This document shows, piece by piece, positions 38,548 to 50,912 of a stretch of DNA of 64,000 bases. The position numbers and the translations under genes were made by a program. How positions within the stretch are numbered: the stretch's first letter is position 1; every line of letters begins with the position of its first letter. Origin of the DNA: Piliocolobus tephrosceles (Eukaryota; Chordata; Mammalia; Primates; Cercopithecidae); assembly GCF_002776525.5 (NCBI RefSeq), contig NC_045443.1, forward strand, positions 42,854,117 through 42,918,116, written 5' to 3'. The notes below the pieces were generated by a model. It saw only the letters and a program-made list of their open reading frames with translations, did not search any database and was not told where the DNA came from.

Positions 38548-38765
38548 ATAATACTAGCTAAGACGAGGACATGTTGTGAGGACTTTATACTAAAACAGTT
38601 TCTCATTTAATCCTCACACAACCTTATTAGGTAAAAATTATTATAAAGATGAGGACTCAAGATGGCTAATAACTTGCCCAAGATTACCAATTAATGTGAG
38701 GTGGTACCAGGACAGAAACCTGGTTGTGTCTGAAACCAAAACTCATGCTCTTAACCCATTAACCT
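38548..38765 (-). mobile_element. MIR element, antisense
   Basis: tcatttaatcctcacacaacc, aaagatgaggactcaag and aacttgcccaag in the reverse MIR order. Confidence 0.75.
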
Positions 38766-38830
38766 TTCTTCTCTCCACTATTCTAGAAGATTTCTCTATA
38801 AACCTCTAGAAAGCCTTTTTTATCTAACAT

Positions 38831-38981
38831 ATTGATTATTTGAACTGTTGTGGTAGAGGATGTTAGTTCTATTAAATGATCATTTTAGCACATTATTGCT
38901 AAAACTCATTGATTATTTGAGCTGTGGTGTTATAGGATGTTCTACTAAATGATAATTTTAGGACATTAATGCTAAAATGCT
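38831..38981. repeat. Diverged tandem duplication, about 75 bp unit
   Basis: Two adjacent similar units, 38831-38907 and 38908-38981, both beginning attgattatttga and sharing aaatgat.attttag.acatta.tgctaaaa, with scattered substitutions and a small length difference. Confidence 0.85.
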
Positions 38982-39479
38982 TTACTTAGCACATTGGACA
39001 TATATGTAGTTAATTCAGGCCAAAAAATCAATACATTTTTATCCTAATCTGAAAAATCTGTGTTAAACTTTCTTACATTCTCACAAAGGATGTAGTTTAT
39101 TTAAAATAAGTATATTCTTTATTTCTAAAACTGATATTGATTGTCTTTTAGAAATTAAAAACTTTGCAAGGAAAGAGATGTAGCATACATGATGTCTGTG
39201 AGAATGAGAATAACAAAAACAGCATTCCTATATATAGCACTTAGCCCAGTGCCTGCTACATATATGGGCAGTTAGTAATGGGGAAGGTATGCTTTATCTT
39301 TATATAGATGATGAAGTACCTATTAGGGCTAAATATTTTTAACAGACAAAAAAATTAACTGTTCAAGATGGCATTATAAGTTTCTTTTGAAGAGAAGGCT
39401 GTTGGGCCTTCTGAAGAGCATGCTAATTAATAGATAGCCATATCCATTATTGTTCCTATCCTTTTAATCTCTTTCTTTT

Positions 39480-39785
39480 TTAGGTGGGGAAGACAGGGTG
39501 TCACTCTGTTGACCAGGCTAGAGTGCAGTGGTGCAGTCACAGCTCACTGCAGCCTCGACCTTCTTGGCTCAAGTAATCCTTCCACCTCAGCCTCCCAAGA
39601 CTGTAGCTGGGAGCACAGGCACGTACTGCCATGCCCAGCTAATTTGTTTTATGTTTTATTTTTGTAGAATTGGGATCTCCCTATGTTGCCCAGGCTGGTC
39701 TTAAACTCCTAGTAGACTTGAGCGATCTCCTCGCCTTGGCCTCCCAAAGTGCTGAGATTATGGGTGTGAACCACCAGGCCTGGCT
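39480..39785 (-). mobile_element. AluJ element, antisense
   Basis: A diverged reverse Alu (cactgcagcctcgacc, a J-type feature) with a small insertion (aagactgtagctgggagc). Confidence 0.85.
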
Positions 39786-39807
39786 TACATTTCTTTATGT
39801 ACTCTTT

Positions 39808-40091
39808 TTTTTTTTTGGAGACGGAGTCTCGCTCTGTTTGCCTAGGCTGGAGTGTAGTGGCATGATCTCAGCTCACTGCAACCTCTACCTCCCGGGTTCA
39901 AGTGATTCTCCTGCCTCAGCCTCCTGAGTAACTGAAATTATAGGCCACCACGCACGGCTAATTTTTGTATTTTTAGTAGAGACTGGGTTTCACCATGTTG
40001 GTCAGACTGGTCTCAAACTCCTGACCTCATGATCTGCCCACCTCGGCCTCCCAGAGTGCTGGGATTACAGGCATAAGCCACCATGCCCAGC
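39808..40091 (-). mobile_element. AluS-type element, antisense
   Basis: A reverse Alu between ttctttatgtactcttt (to 39807) and ttctttatatactcttt (from about 40098). It follows closely on the preceding Alu. Confidence 0.88.
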
Positions 40092-41309
40092 TAAATTTCT
40101 TTATATACTCTTTAAGGTTGCATGTTAGACCTTGATTTAATACCATTTTATTCACTATTTGAATTGGTAGCTTAAAGGAGTGGACAAAATGGAGGATTTT
40201 AATTGTGATTTTTTTTTTTTTTTTGGAGAAACCTTGTTATTTTACAATTTCAGGGATCTAGGGATATTAAGGAAGTACTTGCACCCTGATAAGGGATTTC
40301 CAGAGTTGCAGAATGCCCAGGGCTGGAAAGAGCACAGGGAAGTGCCCCTGCCATGAAGGAGCAACAATTAATCCTTTCTAATGCCATTATAATTCATATT
40401 TTTCTTTTCAGTTTTGTTTCTTCCCACCTCCATTAATCAGCTATATTAATTTTATTACAGAAAAAATAGCAACAAGTAAAAATGTATGTGAAAGTAAATT
40501 ATATGCTCATTGATTTTATATTTAGTATTTAGCTGGGCAGTTTATATAAATATAAAATAAACTGTAACTACTTCAAGGCACATTTCTTTATTGGTAACTG
40601 CTTATTTCAAATGTAATACCTGCAAGTTGAAGCACAATTTATAGAATACTATTTCCAGAAGCCCTGCCCTGTTCCACTGTTCATGAATTGGTATCTGTTG
40701 GAAACATATTTGCTAAATGGCATATTAAAAATAAAAAAGAATTTACAAAATGAAAGAAACTTAGATACAAAAGCTTCACATAAGACTTTTTTTTTTTTTC
40801 AGGATCATACAAAATACGTGTTGAACATAATCTGTTAATTATCTGTTAATCTCATAATCTGGTAACATGCCAAATTCTTATACATAAAAATAGTTTAAGG
40901 ATGTACGTATTTAAGATATTTAACATATGCCTTGCCTCAATTCAGAGTGTAAATCATTCCTAATAATGGTACATGGTACATGTGTAACATGGAATATTGG
41001 TGTCTTACTGGTAAAGAGCTTGAGAAAGTTATTCAACCCATCAGAAAACAGATTGGTAGCCTCAGGGGGGGCAGCATTTAGTTGTATCCATAAAAGAACA
41101 GTTTAGCAAGAGCCACAAGAATATCATTTATGTTTTTCTAAGAGTACTGCCACTCAGATTTGTAGACCAGTAGCACATTATAAAAACTAAGAAAAGTATT
41201 ACATAACTTTTTTGTTTGTATTTTAATGTGTTCTTATAAAGCAGTGTTGGGATGTATTGATGATCTAAATTTATACTTAATAAGAGGAAAAAACTTGGTA
41301 ATTTAAGAA

Positions 41310-41405
41310 AATGAGGAAATGTTAGAGCCGAAAGGGTCTCTGATATTATCTTGGCCCAAACTCCTACTTTTAAGAGTTGAAGTGAATTGCCCACATTCAC
41401 AAAAA
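41310..41405 (-). mobile_element. Possible MIR/L3-type relic
   Basis: gttagagccgaaagggtctctgat followed by aagtgaattgcccac resembles an old antisense SINE/LINE core. Weak. Confidence 0.35.
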
Positions 41406-41479
41406 TCTTCTTTTCCAGTGATTTCTATTACTGTCTTAATTCTCTTCTCTGAAGACTGACACATTTAGCTAAATGCATC

Positions 41480-41514
41480 TCTCTCTCTCCCTCTTTCTCT
41501 CTCTCTCTCTCTCT
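41480..41514. repeat. (CT)n tract
   Basis: A ctctct run with a few interruptions, directly before the T-rich end of an antisense Alu, from whose tail it probably arose. Confidence 0.93.
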
Positions 41515-41800
41515 TTTTAAATACAGACCCTTGCTGTGTTGCCTAGGCTGGAGCTCAATGGCTCCCTCTTGGCTCACTGTAACCTCTGCCCCTTGGGCTT
41601 AAGCAGTCCTCCTGCTTCAGCCTCCCGAGTAGCTGGTGCTACAGGTGCACACTACCACACCTGCCTGATTTTTGTATTTTCTGTAGATCCAAGGTTTTGC
41701 CATGTGCCCAGGCTAGTCTCAAACTCCTGGGCTCAAGTGATCCTTCTGCCTTGGCCTTCCAAAGTGCTGGGATTATAGGCATGAGCCACCGTGCTTAGCC
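41515..41800 (-). mobile_element. AluJ element, antisense
   Basis: A diverged reverse Alu (ctgtaacctctgccccttggg; ccaccgtgcttagcc). Confidence 0.85.
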
Positions 41801-41949
41801 TAGTTAGAGGTGTCTCTTTTATAGCACATTCAGAGTAAATACAATTCTTGTTCCTTACAAGGTTTTGAAAGTGTCTTTCCTTCTCACCTCTTCTTTAGAA
41901 TACTCTTTCCCAGTTTCTTCACCATCCTATTTATGTCAACCATAGAAGA

Positions 41950-42084
41950 TACAGCTACTCAGGAGGCTGAGGTGGGAAGATTGCATGAGCCCACATGTTC
42001 AAGGCTGCAGTGAACTATGATCATGCCATTGTACTCCAGCCTGGGTGACAGAGCAAAACCCTATCTAAAAAAAAAAAAAAATAG
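41950..42084 (+). mobile_element. Alu right-arm fragment
   Basis: Only the right arm is present, from acagctactcaggaggc to a 15-base A tail, with gaactatgatcatgccattg. Confidence 0.85.
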
Positions 42085-42334
42085 AAACTTTCCCCTTATA
42101 CTTTCCTTGCTCTTTAACCCCTCCTCCCATGCCACTTTCTCACCATCAAAATTCTATGGCTTTTAGAATTTGCAGGTGAATGGTTTTCAGATTTATTTTT
42201 CCAACATTAACTTCTATTGATTGACATTTTTAGTTGGTTCATCTGTCATTATTCCCAAACTAAACTGATCATCTTTCCTTCAAAATATGGCTTCCTATTA
42301 TTGCCATTTATTGAGACTCTCAAGCTAGGCTTTT

Positions 42335-42490
42335 CATTTATAGTTTCTCTAGTCTTCCCATCATCTCATAAGTTAGTTTTTATTACTTACACTTTACAGA
42401 TGAGAAAACTGAGGATCAGAGAAGTTAAGTTGGTAGCCCAAGATCGCATGGCTAGTTAAAAATCAGATTGAAAGTATGAGTTCTGATCTG
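42335..42490 (-). mobile_element. MIR element, antisense
   Basis: ttacagatgagaaaactgagg, agagaagttaagttgg and tggctagttaaaaatcag in reverse MIR order. Confidence 0.75.
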
Positions 42491-42851
42491 TCAAGCTGGA
42501 AAGTCCTCATCCTATTTGTGATGTCTGTACTGCCCTAAAATGTTTTTGGTGCATGCGTATGTTTTTTCATTATAAAATCTTAAGAGTGGGAACCTATTAT
42601 AGAAATGTCAGTCTTGAAGTAGATTTTTCCCTCAGAGTTTAGAACTCAGAAATTCTTGTGACTTCCCGTTTCTGTCAACTTTGTCTTTCAACATGTTATT
42701 CTCTTTCTTCTTTCATTTGTATGTCATAGTAGCCTTGTATGTTTGTGATTTATCTGTTTTTTTCCCTAAAGAAAATTACTGTGGCTTTTAATCTGAGTTC
42801 TCAGCAATTTTAGCTTACTGCTTTCCCACCTATTCCCAGTACAATGATGTG

Positions 42852-43174
42852 CTACTGAAGGACATTTCTGTCAAGGATGGACCACATAATACAACTATAG
42901 TCTCATAAGATTATAATATCATATTTTCACTGTACCTTTTCTATGTTTTGATACACAAATACTTAACCATTGTGCTACAGTTGCCTATAGTATTCGGTAC
43001 AATAACATGCTATACAGATTTTTAGCCTAGGAACAATAGGGTATTGCATATAGCCTAGGTATGTAATAGGCTATATCATCTAGGTTTGTGGAAGTACACT
43101 GGCATTCACAGAACAGTGAAATAGGTCACCTAACGACCCAAACATATTCCTGTCATTAAGTGATGCACGACTGC
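42852..43174. mobile_element. Tigger-type non-autonomous DNA transposon relic
   Basis: gacatttctgtcaaggatgg at one end and attaagtgatgcacgactg at the other, with ctataggcaac-like and ctacaggctatat-like inner parts (gcctatagtattcgg, atagcctaggtatg). I recognise the palindromic plan but not the family name. Confidence 0.5.
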
Positions 43175-43451
43175 ATTACCTTATAAATGAACAAGTATAT
43201 TCAATGTTTTCCCAGACTTTTAATTTACTGCCTTTAAGCAGTTCTTCAGAAATGATGTACCACCATTTCTATAAGAAATTTAACATTACTTTTTCCGTTT
43301 GTGGTATTTCAAGAAAATATATTGCCTAAATTTGATTTAAGGTACATTGTAATTATTAGTGTTTTTTCCAAGAGAAAGGGATGGGATTTAAAAGAAAAAA
43401 GAAATACAGGATATATTTAAAAGACTTTATGCCTGCAATTATATATTATGT

Positions 43452-43757
43452 TTTCTTTTGAGACAGAGTCTCCATCTTTCACCCAGGCTGGAGTGAAGTG
43501 GAACAATCTCAGCTCACTGCAACCTCTGTCTCTCAGGTTCAAGTGATTCTCTTGCCTCAGCCTCCCAAGTAGCTGGGATTACAGATGCCTGCCACTACGC
43601 CTAGCTAATTTTTGTTTTTAGTAGAGACGGGGTTTCGCCATGTTGGCCAGGTTGGTCTCGAACGCCTGACCTCAGGTGATCCACCGCCCGCCCCCCCCCC
43701 GGGCTCCGGGCCTCCCAAAGTGCTAAGATTACAGGCATGAACCATCGTGCCCAGCCT
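43452..43757 (-). mobile_element. AluS-type element, antisense, with GC-rich anomaly
   Basis: A reverse Alu that reads normally except at 43683-43709. There the expected ccacccgcctcggcctccc is replaced by a longer run of C with gggctccggg. Confidence 0.87.
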
Positions 43758-43798
43758 CAAATTCTTATATAAATAACAAAAGATATAATTAGACTGGG

Positions 43799-43968
43799 GG
43801 CTGGGTGTGGCAGCTCATACCTGTAATGCCAGCACTTTGGGAGGCCAAAAAGGGAGGATGACTTGAGGCCAGTAATTTGAGATTATAGTGAGCTATGATT
43901 ATGCCTCTGTAACCCACCTAGGCAACAGAACAAGACCAACCCCATCTCTAAAAATAACAAAAAATACA
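43799..43968 (+). mobile_element. Alu monomer-like element
   Basis: It starts like a left arm (gggctgggtgtggcagctc) and then passes into right-arm wording (gattatagtgagctatgattatg). Either a free monomer or an Alu with a large internal deletion. Confidence 0.7.
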
Positions 43969-44230
43969 TAATTGAGCAACTTCAAAATCTAAAATTGTTA
44001 AAGCAGCTTACTGCAAATTAGTTAATATCATATTTTATACACATGGTTACATCATTTTTTGCTATATAAAATTTTCATTGCTTTTTACCATATTGTTTCA
44101 CATTATATTCTTTAGAAAATCTAAAAGGAAACATACAAAAAAGTAGTAATTTGCAGTTGATCTGTTCTTGTGAAGAATTCACATAAGTAAATCCAGTGGG
44201 TACATTTATAGTATATTTATTTCTCATTTA

Positions 44231-44288
44231 AATCTACAGTTGTATTGTTTCATCCTAAAAATCTACAATTTTATTGTTTCATCCTACA
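44231..44288. repeat. 29-bp tandem duplication
   Basis: Two adjacent near-identical units (aatctacagttgtattg at 44231, aatctacaattttattg at 44260), both ending gtttcatccta. Confidence 0.88.
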
Positions 44289-44489
44289 AATAGTGGTAAT
44301 AACAATGTGGTATCGCCGTTGTGGTTTTATATTAAATAAAATAATCAAACTTTCTAAATATTTCTATGAAAATAATTTTCTTAAAGATTTTTAAAGGTAA
44401 TCATAAACAAAATTATAAAATGTAAATTTTATGGTAGAAATGCATAACTTAATGTAATCAAATTTATAAGACTATACTATAAAATATGA

Positions 44490-44687
<198 letters not shown>

Positions 44688-44822
44688 TAAATGGCAATTT
44701 TATTTGATATATAAAAGTATTCTTTGTTTTGGAATGCTTTTATATTTAAGTTTCTGTCATCTATGGTTCATGAAAATTTTCCTTTAGAACCACCAACTTT
44801 TAGCAAAACTGTAAGAGTTACA

Positions 44823-44889
44823 TAAATGTAACTCTTTAGTAGGTTTTTGTTTGTTTTTCTTTTCAACAAAAAAATTAAATGTAACTCTT
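44823..44889 (+). repeat. Short templated insertion with 14-bp target-site duplication
   Basis: Direct repeats taaatgtaactctt at 44823-44836 and 44876-44889 enclose 39 bases (44837-44875). Those bases, with a few flanking ones, match 45920-45965 over 46 identical bases (44835-44880). Confidence 0.85.
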
Positions 44890-45357
44890 ACATTTATGAT
44901 CCATTATATGGACCTAAACTAAGAAATTTATATGTAAGTAATGGAAAGAACTTCATTGCTTAATGGTACGTTGTAGAGAATGTGGTTCAGTATTTGTTTT
45001 CAGTAAAGAAAATCCATTAAGAATTTGATTATATATTTGGCTGTTAAAAAAAATTTTTTTTAAAGTGGCTTGAACTTAGCGGCAGCTATAGTATTTCTAT
45101 ATAGTAGAAACTTAGAAGTAATAATGTGCTAGAAAGAGAATGACTTTTTGAATTTGAGTTTGGGGTGTATACCTATGAAAATTATTTTTAAAGCCATACC
45201 AGCTTACAGTTTATTTAAGGTGAACTTTTGAAATAAACCTTTCTTAGACTTGAAGGAAAACTTGAAAAGAATGTTGGTTAAAATGAAAGTCTTAATTCTT
45301 TGATAGTACTCAGGTAAGACCCTTTGCCTTGAGTCATTTTTTTAGAGGTCTAGGACT

Positions 45358-45637
45358 AATTTTTTTTGAGACAGAGTCTCGCTCTGTTGTTCAGGCTAGA
45401 GTGCAGTGGCGCTGTCTCCGCTAACTGCAACTTCTGCCTCCTGGGTTCAAGCAATTCTTTTGCCTCAGCCTCTTGAGTAGCTGGGATTACAGGCATGTGC
45501 CACCATCCCTGGCTAATTTTTGTCTTGTTTTCACCATGTTGGCCAGGCTCGTCTCGAACTCCTGACCTCCAGTGATCCCTCTGGCCTTGGCCTCCCAGAG
45601 TGCTGGCACTACAAGTGTAAGCTACTAAGCCCTGCCA
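45358..45637 (-). mobile_element. AluS-type element, antisense, with internal deletion
   Basis: A reverse Alu. The usual tatttttagtagagacgggg between the arms is lost (tttttgtcttgttttcacc). Confidence 0.87.
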
Positions 45638-45919
45638 GCATTTGTCTCAATAGACATGATACCGTTCACTTTTTAGATATCAAAGATTCCATTTCACTCT
45701 TCATAATTGATAGAAATTACCATAGCTTTTACAATCTATATTTGCTATTCATATTTTTGTGATATAGATATTATACTTTATTGTAAACTTCATGTACAGA
45801 TTTTTTGTATGATTATGGCTGCCTGTGTAGCCTAGGGATTATTAATAGTATGCAAAGTATCTATAGGACAGCAATGATCAAACTTTAACTCTCAACCCAA
45901 TAGTGGGACTGTGGATCAT

Positions 45920-45965
45920 TTTAGTAGGTTTTTGTTTGTTTTTCTTTTCAACAAAAAAATTAAAT
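45920..45965 (+). repeat. Donor copy of the 46-bp repeat
   Basis: Identical over 46 bases to 44835-44880. No short direct repeat flanks this copy, so it is more likely the source. Confidence 0.85.
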
Positions 45966-46304
45966 ATATCATAGTTCACCATGTTAGTGAGGGTAAATAT
46001 TGTTTTCAGTTACATACATGTGACCTATATATGTGTACTTGATCATAGTATAAAATCTGTTTGTCAAAAAAATTCTTTAAAAATTTGTCCTTTAGGTTGT
46101 TTCTCATTCTTTCCTTCATTCATTTAATTTGACCATCTCTTTCTTTTTAGTGTATGTTTGTAAGTTAATTTGAAACTTTCTTCACTGCATGCCAATTTTA
46201 CTCTCCATTTGTCTTGAGATTTTTGTTTTTTTCATGATAAATAGTAGTTGATGGAATGGGTAGTGTGCTAAAGGTGTTCGTTAACTTTTCAAAAAGTTTA
46301 TGAA

Positions 46305-46436
46305 GCTTGTGGCAGTGCTGCACTCCTATAGCCCCAGGTGTCCAGGAAGGCTGAGGCAGGAGGATCATTTTAACCTAGGAATTCGCGTCTAGCTTGGGCA
46401 ACATGGTGAGACCTCATGTCTGAAAAGATAAAAAAT
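46305..46436 (+). mobile_element. FLAM-like Alu monomer
   Basis: A diverged single left arm (gaggcaggaggatcattttaacc, cttgggcaacatggtgagacc) with a decayed tail. Confidence 0.65.
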
Positions 46437-47176
46437 AGAGAATTTTAAGAATAACAGCTTTAGATGAAGTGTTTAGGTTACTTCAAGAAAAGTTGCTGGA
46501 AGAGTTAATGAACCTAGATGTCTGACAGTTTCTCGTTTTGCTAATAGATCAGTGTTACATAATTTGATGATTTACCTTTTTCTTGCTAGTCTTTTCTGAA
46601 CAAGACAGATTAAACAGGGCTTCTTAAGAGCATGCCATTTTTTTTAAGCCATGGCTTTTCACTACTGCATGGCTAATTAGTTTTAGTCTGCAAATATTTA
46701 TTAAGCATCCTCTAGGAGAGTGCCTGAGCCAGAAGATAAAAATATAAAAATCACTCCCAGTCCTGAGGGACACAGACCCAAAAAACAAATAAATTACAGT
46801 ATAAATAAGTACTAAAAAAGATAGTTTCATGGTGCTGTTTGCGACATATTAGACAGTTTAACTTTGGGATGGTTAGAGAGTTTTACTATAAGCATTATAT
46901 TTAGTTGAGTCTTAAAGAATGAGTAGGAATTTGTCATGCTAAAATAAACCTGTCGGAATGTTAAGAGCAAGCACAGGAGTATAAAAGGACCTTGTATGTC
47001 CAGGAAACTGTGAGAAGTTAGAATACTACAAGCTTAAGGGCGTGAAAAGAGAAATGGCTCTTATTCATATTTAGTTCCAATTCCGAGTAGAAACATACAT
47101 ATGACAGCCGTTGACCACTAAGTGGCTGTTCTAATTTCTTTAATATCATATCAGAAATACTAGTACAGAACTTTTA

Positions 47177-47345
47177 TGCTGGGCATGGTGGTTTGAGCCT
47201 GTAATGCCAGCTACTTGGGATGCTGAGAACTGGAGAATCTCTTGAGCCCAGGGCTTCAAGGCTATGGTGAGCTATGATTGCGTCAATGCACTCCAGCCTG
47301 GGTTATAAAGTAAGATACTCTTTTTAAAAAACAAAAACAAAAAAA
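47177..47345 (+). mobile_element. FRAM-like Alu monomer
   Basis: A single arm with right-arm wording (caaggctatggtgagctatgattg) and tail aaaaaacaaaaacaaaaaaac. Confidence 0.72.
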
Positions 47346-47547
47346 CTTTGTTTCCATCAGATTTAAAGCTAAAATTATTTTCTTCACATATATATTATTG
47401 TAAAATGCTTTGTATTTAAAGTTGAAATAGCTATGTCCTCTCTTCCTTTTAAGGACTTAAAAGTGACTTTGAGTATACATTTAACATGTTTTTAGTTCTG
47501 TATTAGCACCACACTTTACATAGTCTTTTTGTATCTATAATTCTCCT

Positions 47548-47866
47548 TTTTTTTTTCTTTTCCTTTTTTTTTTTTTGTTTTTGTTTTTTGAGAAAGGGTC
47601 TCACTATGTCACCCAGGCTGCAATGCAGTGGTGCTGTATTGATCTTGGCTCATTGCAACCTCTGTTTTCTGAGCTCAAGCCATCCTCCCACCTCAGCCTC
47701 CCAAGTGACTGAGACTACAGGTGCATGTTGCCACACCAAGCTAATTTTTGCATTTTTTATAGAGACAGGGTTTTGCCTTGTTGCCAAGGCTGTTCTCGAA
47801 CTCCTGAACTCAAGTGATCTGCCCACCTCAGCCTCCCAAAGTGCTGGGATTACAGGCATGAGCCAT
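47548..47866 (-). mobile_element. AluJ/S element, antisense
   Basis: A reverse Alu with a long T-rich tail and a small insertion (ggtgctgtattgatcttgg), ending gattacaggcatgagccat. Confidence 0.86.
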
Positions 47867-48059
47867 AATTTTTTAGATGTACAATATAGATTGTTTTCAG
47901 GAAGTCCCACTCCCTCTTATATCATCACATATTGATGCTTGGCTTTTTAATCTGTAAGCATTTATCTCTAAAAGTTAGGGACCTCACTCTTTAGATATAA
48001 ATACTGTACCACCACCACCACCATACTCCTACAGAAAAAAATTAATTCCCTTTAATATT

Positions 48060-49340
48060 ATGATTTCTTCTTATAACCTGTCAGTGTTTACATTTCTCCA
48101 GTGGCCTTTTGTTTAGAGTTTGAATTGGAATCTAAGGTTCAAACATTGCCTCTGGATGATAAGTCTTAAATCTCTTTTAATCTGTTAGATTACCCCTCCT
48201 TCCCTCTTAATTTTTTTTTCTTTGCAAGTTTTTGGTGGGCGGGGGGGGGGGGGGGAGGTTAATTTGTCCTATAGAGCATTACAGTCTGGATTTTCCTGAT
48301 ACTGTTTAGTGTGTTACTCTGACCTTGTATTTTCTGTACATTGGTAGTTTGATCCAAATATCTGATCAAGTTCTGGTTTCAGTATTTGAAGACCACTTCA
48401 GAAATGAAATTGTGTACTTCCATCAGGAAATATGTAATATCTTCTTGTCTCTTTTTGTGATGTAAACAGCCTTTAAGGATCATTGCTCAGAACATTATTT
48501 CATTAAGGTTTGTAAAATATAAAGGACCCCCTTTTATCAGTCATTTGCCTTCTTTGAGGAATATTTCCTACAGGAAAGGCAAGATAGATGCTTGGATATT
48601 TCCCTTATTTACCAGTTTTCAAAATAATGAGTTGCTCCCTATCGCTCTGTACAAAGTTACCATGAGGTTTGATTTTTGTTTATTTTGTTTGTGGTATTAC
48701 TGTGAGCCAACAGGAATTTAAACGTATTTGAGGTATTTCAGTCAATTGAGGTTATTGTATCCTTCTTGGTATACAAATTGTGCTATTTTTGGTCAGTGAA
48801 AGTCTTTTCAAGTGGATTTCCCAAGTCCATTGGTTGTGACCTTAATGTAAGTATTTGATAGTTTCCCTGCTCTCTGATAGGCAAGACGGTCTGTGTGTTT
48901 CTACTGATTCTTGGAATTTAGATTAAGTACAACAAGGTTTTCACTTCGTTTTGTCATTTTCACACCTGTATCTTCTTTCTCCCACACCAAAAATCGCATT
49001 TCTCAATATTGTTAAGAATTTATTCTTTGTCCTATGTCATACTCCAAAAAAAGAAATGTCTGCTGTGGTGTAACTTGAAAAGGTTTTTCTCATTTTTTCA
49101 GTTAATCATTTGTCTTTTTACTTTACCCTTTGTTTTGCGTTACTTTTTGTCCTAGATGAAGGGTTTTTTTCTTTCAATTAATTTTTCTGTAAACAAATTT
49201 ATTAGGTTTTTCATTATTGCTTCTGGATCTGGATTATAGTTAGGAAGGCTTTCTCTGTGCCCAAATTGTAGAAGAACCCCCATGTTTTTATTTAGAAATT
49301 TTGTGATTTTTTAGTTTCCATTTAAATCTTATATTTTGAT
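48060..49340 (-). mobile_element. Probable old L1M relic, antisense
   Basis: Antisense LINE-like text (aaacattgcctctggatg, cagtctggattttcctgatac, gttaattttttgtc-like runs). A 15-G homopolymer lies at 48241-48255. The assignment is tentative. Confidence 0.35.
48241..48255. repeat. (G)15 homopolymer
   Basis: Fifteen consecutive G in otherwise AT-rich sequence, after tggtgggc. Confidence 0.9.
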
Positions 49341-50606
49341 ATCTTTCCCTCTGTCAGTAATCTGGTCTTAAGGAAATTAGGGTAAGTCAGTGACTTTTTT
49401 CTTCAATTTGTCACTGTAACTTTCTTTTCTCATACTATAAGAATAGTTTATTCTAAAAAAAGTAAGAGTCACAGTGGATATTTTGGGCTTCAGCACTGTC
49501 CAGTGGGACAATCCAAACTAGTTTCATCAGATGCTACTCAAGACTCTTAACAAAAGTGATTCCACAATATTTTCATAATTGTTTTTCTCATCTTAAAATT
49601 ATACTTTTAGCTTTTAAAAAATTTAAATTCTAAAAATAGCATTATCGAAAGATAAGCATGGTTGTAATTTTGGTATATATCTTTACAAACCTTTTTCATA
49701 TACAGCTGTACTATATTGTACATGAAAAGTATACATGTAGACTTCGTTTCTTATTTTAAACTATATATGCTGATCTAGAGCTTGCTTCAATAATATATGT
49801 AATATTCATTCATATAGAATATATATATACACTTTTTATGTCAATACGTAGATTTACTCATTCTTTGTATTGAATACCAAGAATTCCCTTTTATTGCACT
49901 GTCTTTGTTATCTGCCTTGGTAAATGGAATATTGCTCGTCCTTTTTTTGACAGGATTGATCTTGAATTATGAGGACACATTTCTTTCCATGAATAAGATG
50001 CAATGATCCTGCACTATAGTCTGTTAACTATATCTCCTATTAAGGGTATTTGGGATTTTAGTTATTTGCTATTACATATGAACACAACTGTGGTGAATAA
50101 TTTTGTTTCTATAGCACATTTTCTACAAGTATTTCAGTAGACTAAAATACCAAACTGGGAATTGCTGAGTCAGGGGATTTACATGTTTTTATTTTTATAG
50201 AAATTGACAAATTACCATCCAAAAATGTTAATTCGTAATTCAAATAATAGAATATGAGCTTGTTTCCCGCTACCTAACTACTCAAATCTGAAAGGAAATT
50301 TCATCTTTGCTGATCTGATAGCCTCAAAAAGACTGTCAATTTTTATTCTTTTGTTATTTTAAATTTTTAAATAGACTTTATTTTGAGAGCAATTTTAGGT
50401 TTACAACAAAATTGAGTGGCAAATACAGAGTATTCGTATATAGCACATGCCCCACAAATATTACATCTTTATAGGAATGGTACATTTGTTACAACCGGTT
50501 AACCTGTGTTGACACATCATTATCACCCAAAGTCCATAGTTTAAGATTTGCTCTTGACATTGTACATTCTGGGGGTTTTGTTTTGTTGGGTTGTTTTGTG
50601 AAATTT

Positions 50607-50912
50607 GTTGTTGTTGTTGTTGTTGTTGTTTGGAGATGGAGTCTTGCTCCATCACCCAGGCTGGAGTGCAGTGGGGTTATTTCGGCTCACTGCAACCTCT
50701 GTCTCCCAAGTTCAAGCGAATCTCTCGCCTCATCCTCCCAAGTAGCTGGGAGTACAGGTGTGTGCCACCATGCCCAGCTAATTTTTGTATTTTTAGTAGA
50801 GACGTCATTTCACCATGTTGGCCAGGCTGGTCTTAAACTCCTAACCTCGTGGTCTACCCACCTTGGCCTCCTAAAGTGCTGGGATTACAGGCATGAGCCA
50901 CAGCGCCCAACC
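50607..50912 (-). mobile_element. AluS-type element, antisense, (TTG)n tail
   Basis: A reverse Alu with a (TTG)8-like tail at 50607-50630. The longest spurious ORF of the region (50583-51047, 154 codons) is Alu sequence. Confidence 0.88.
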
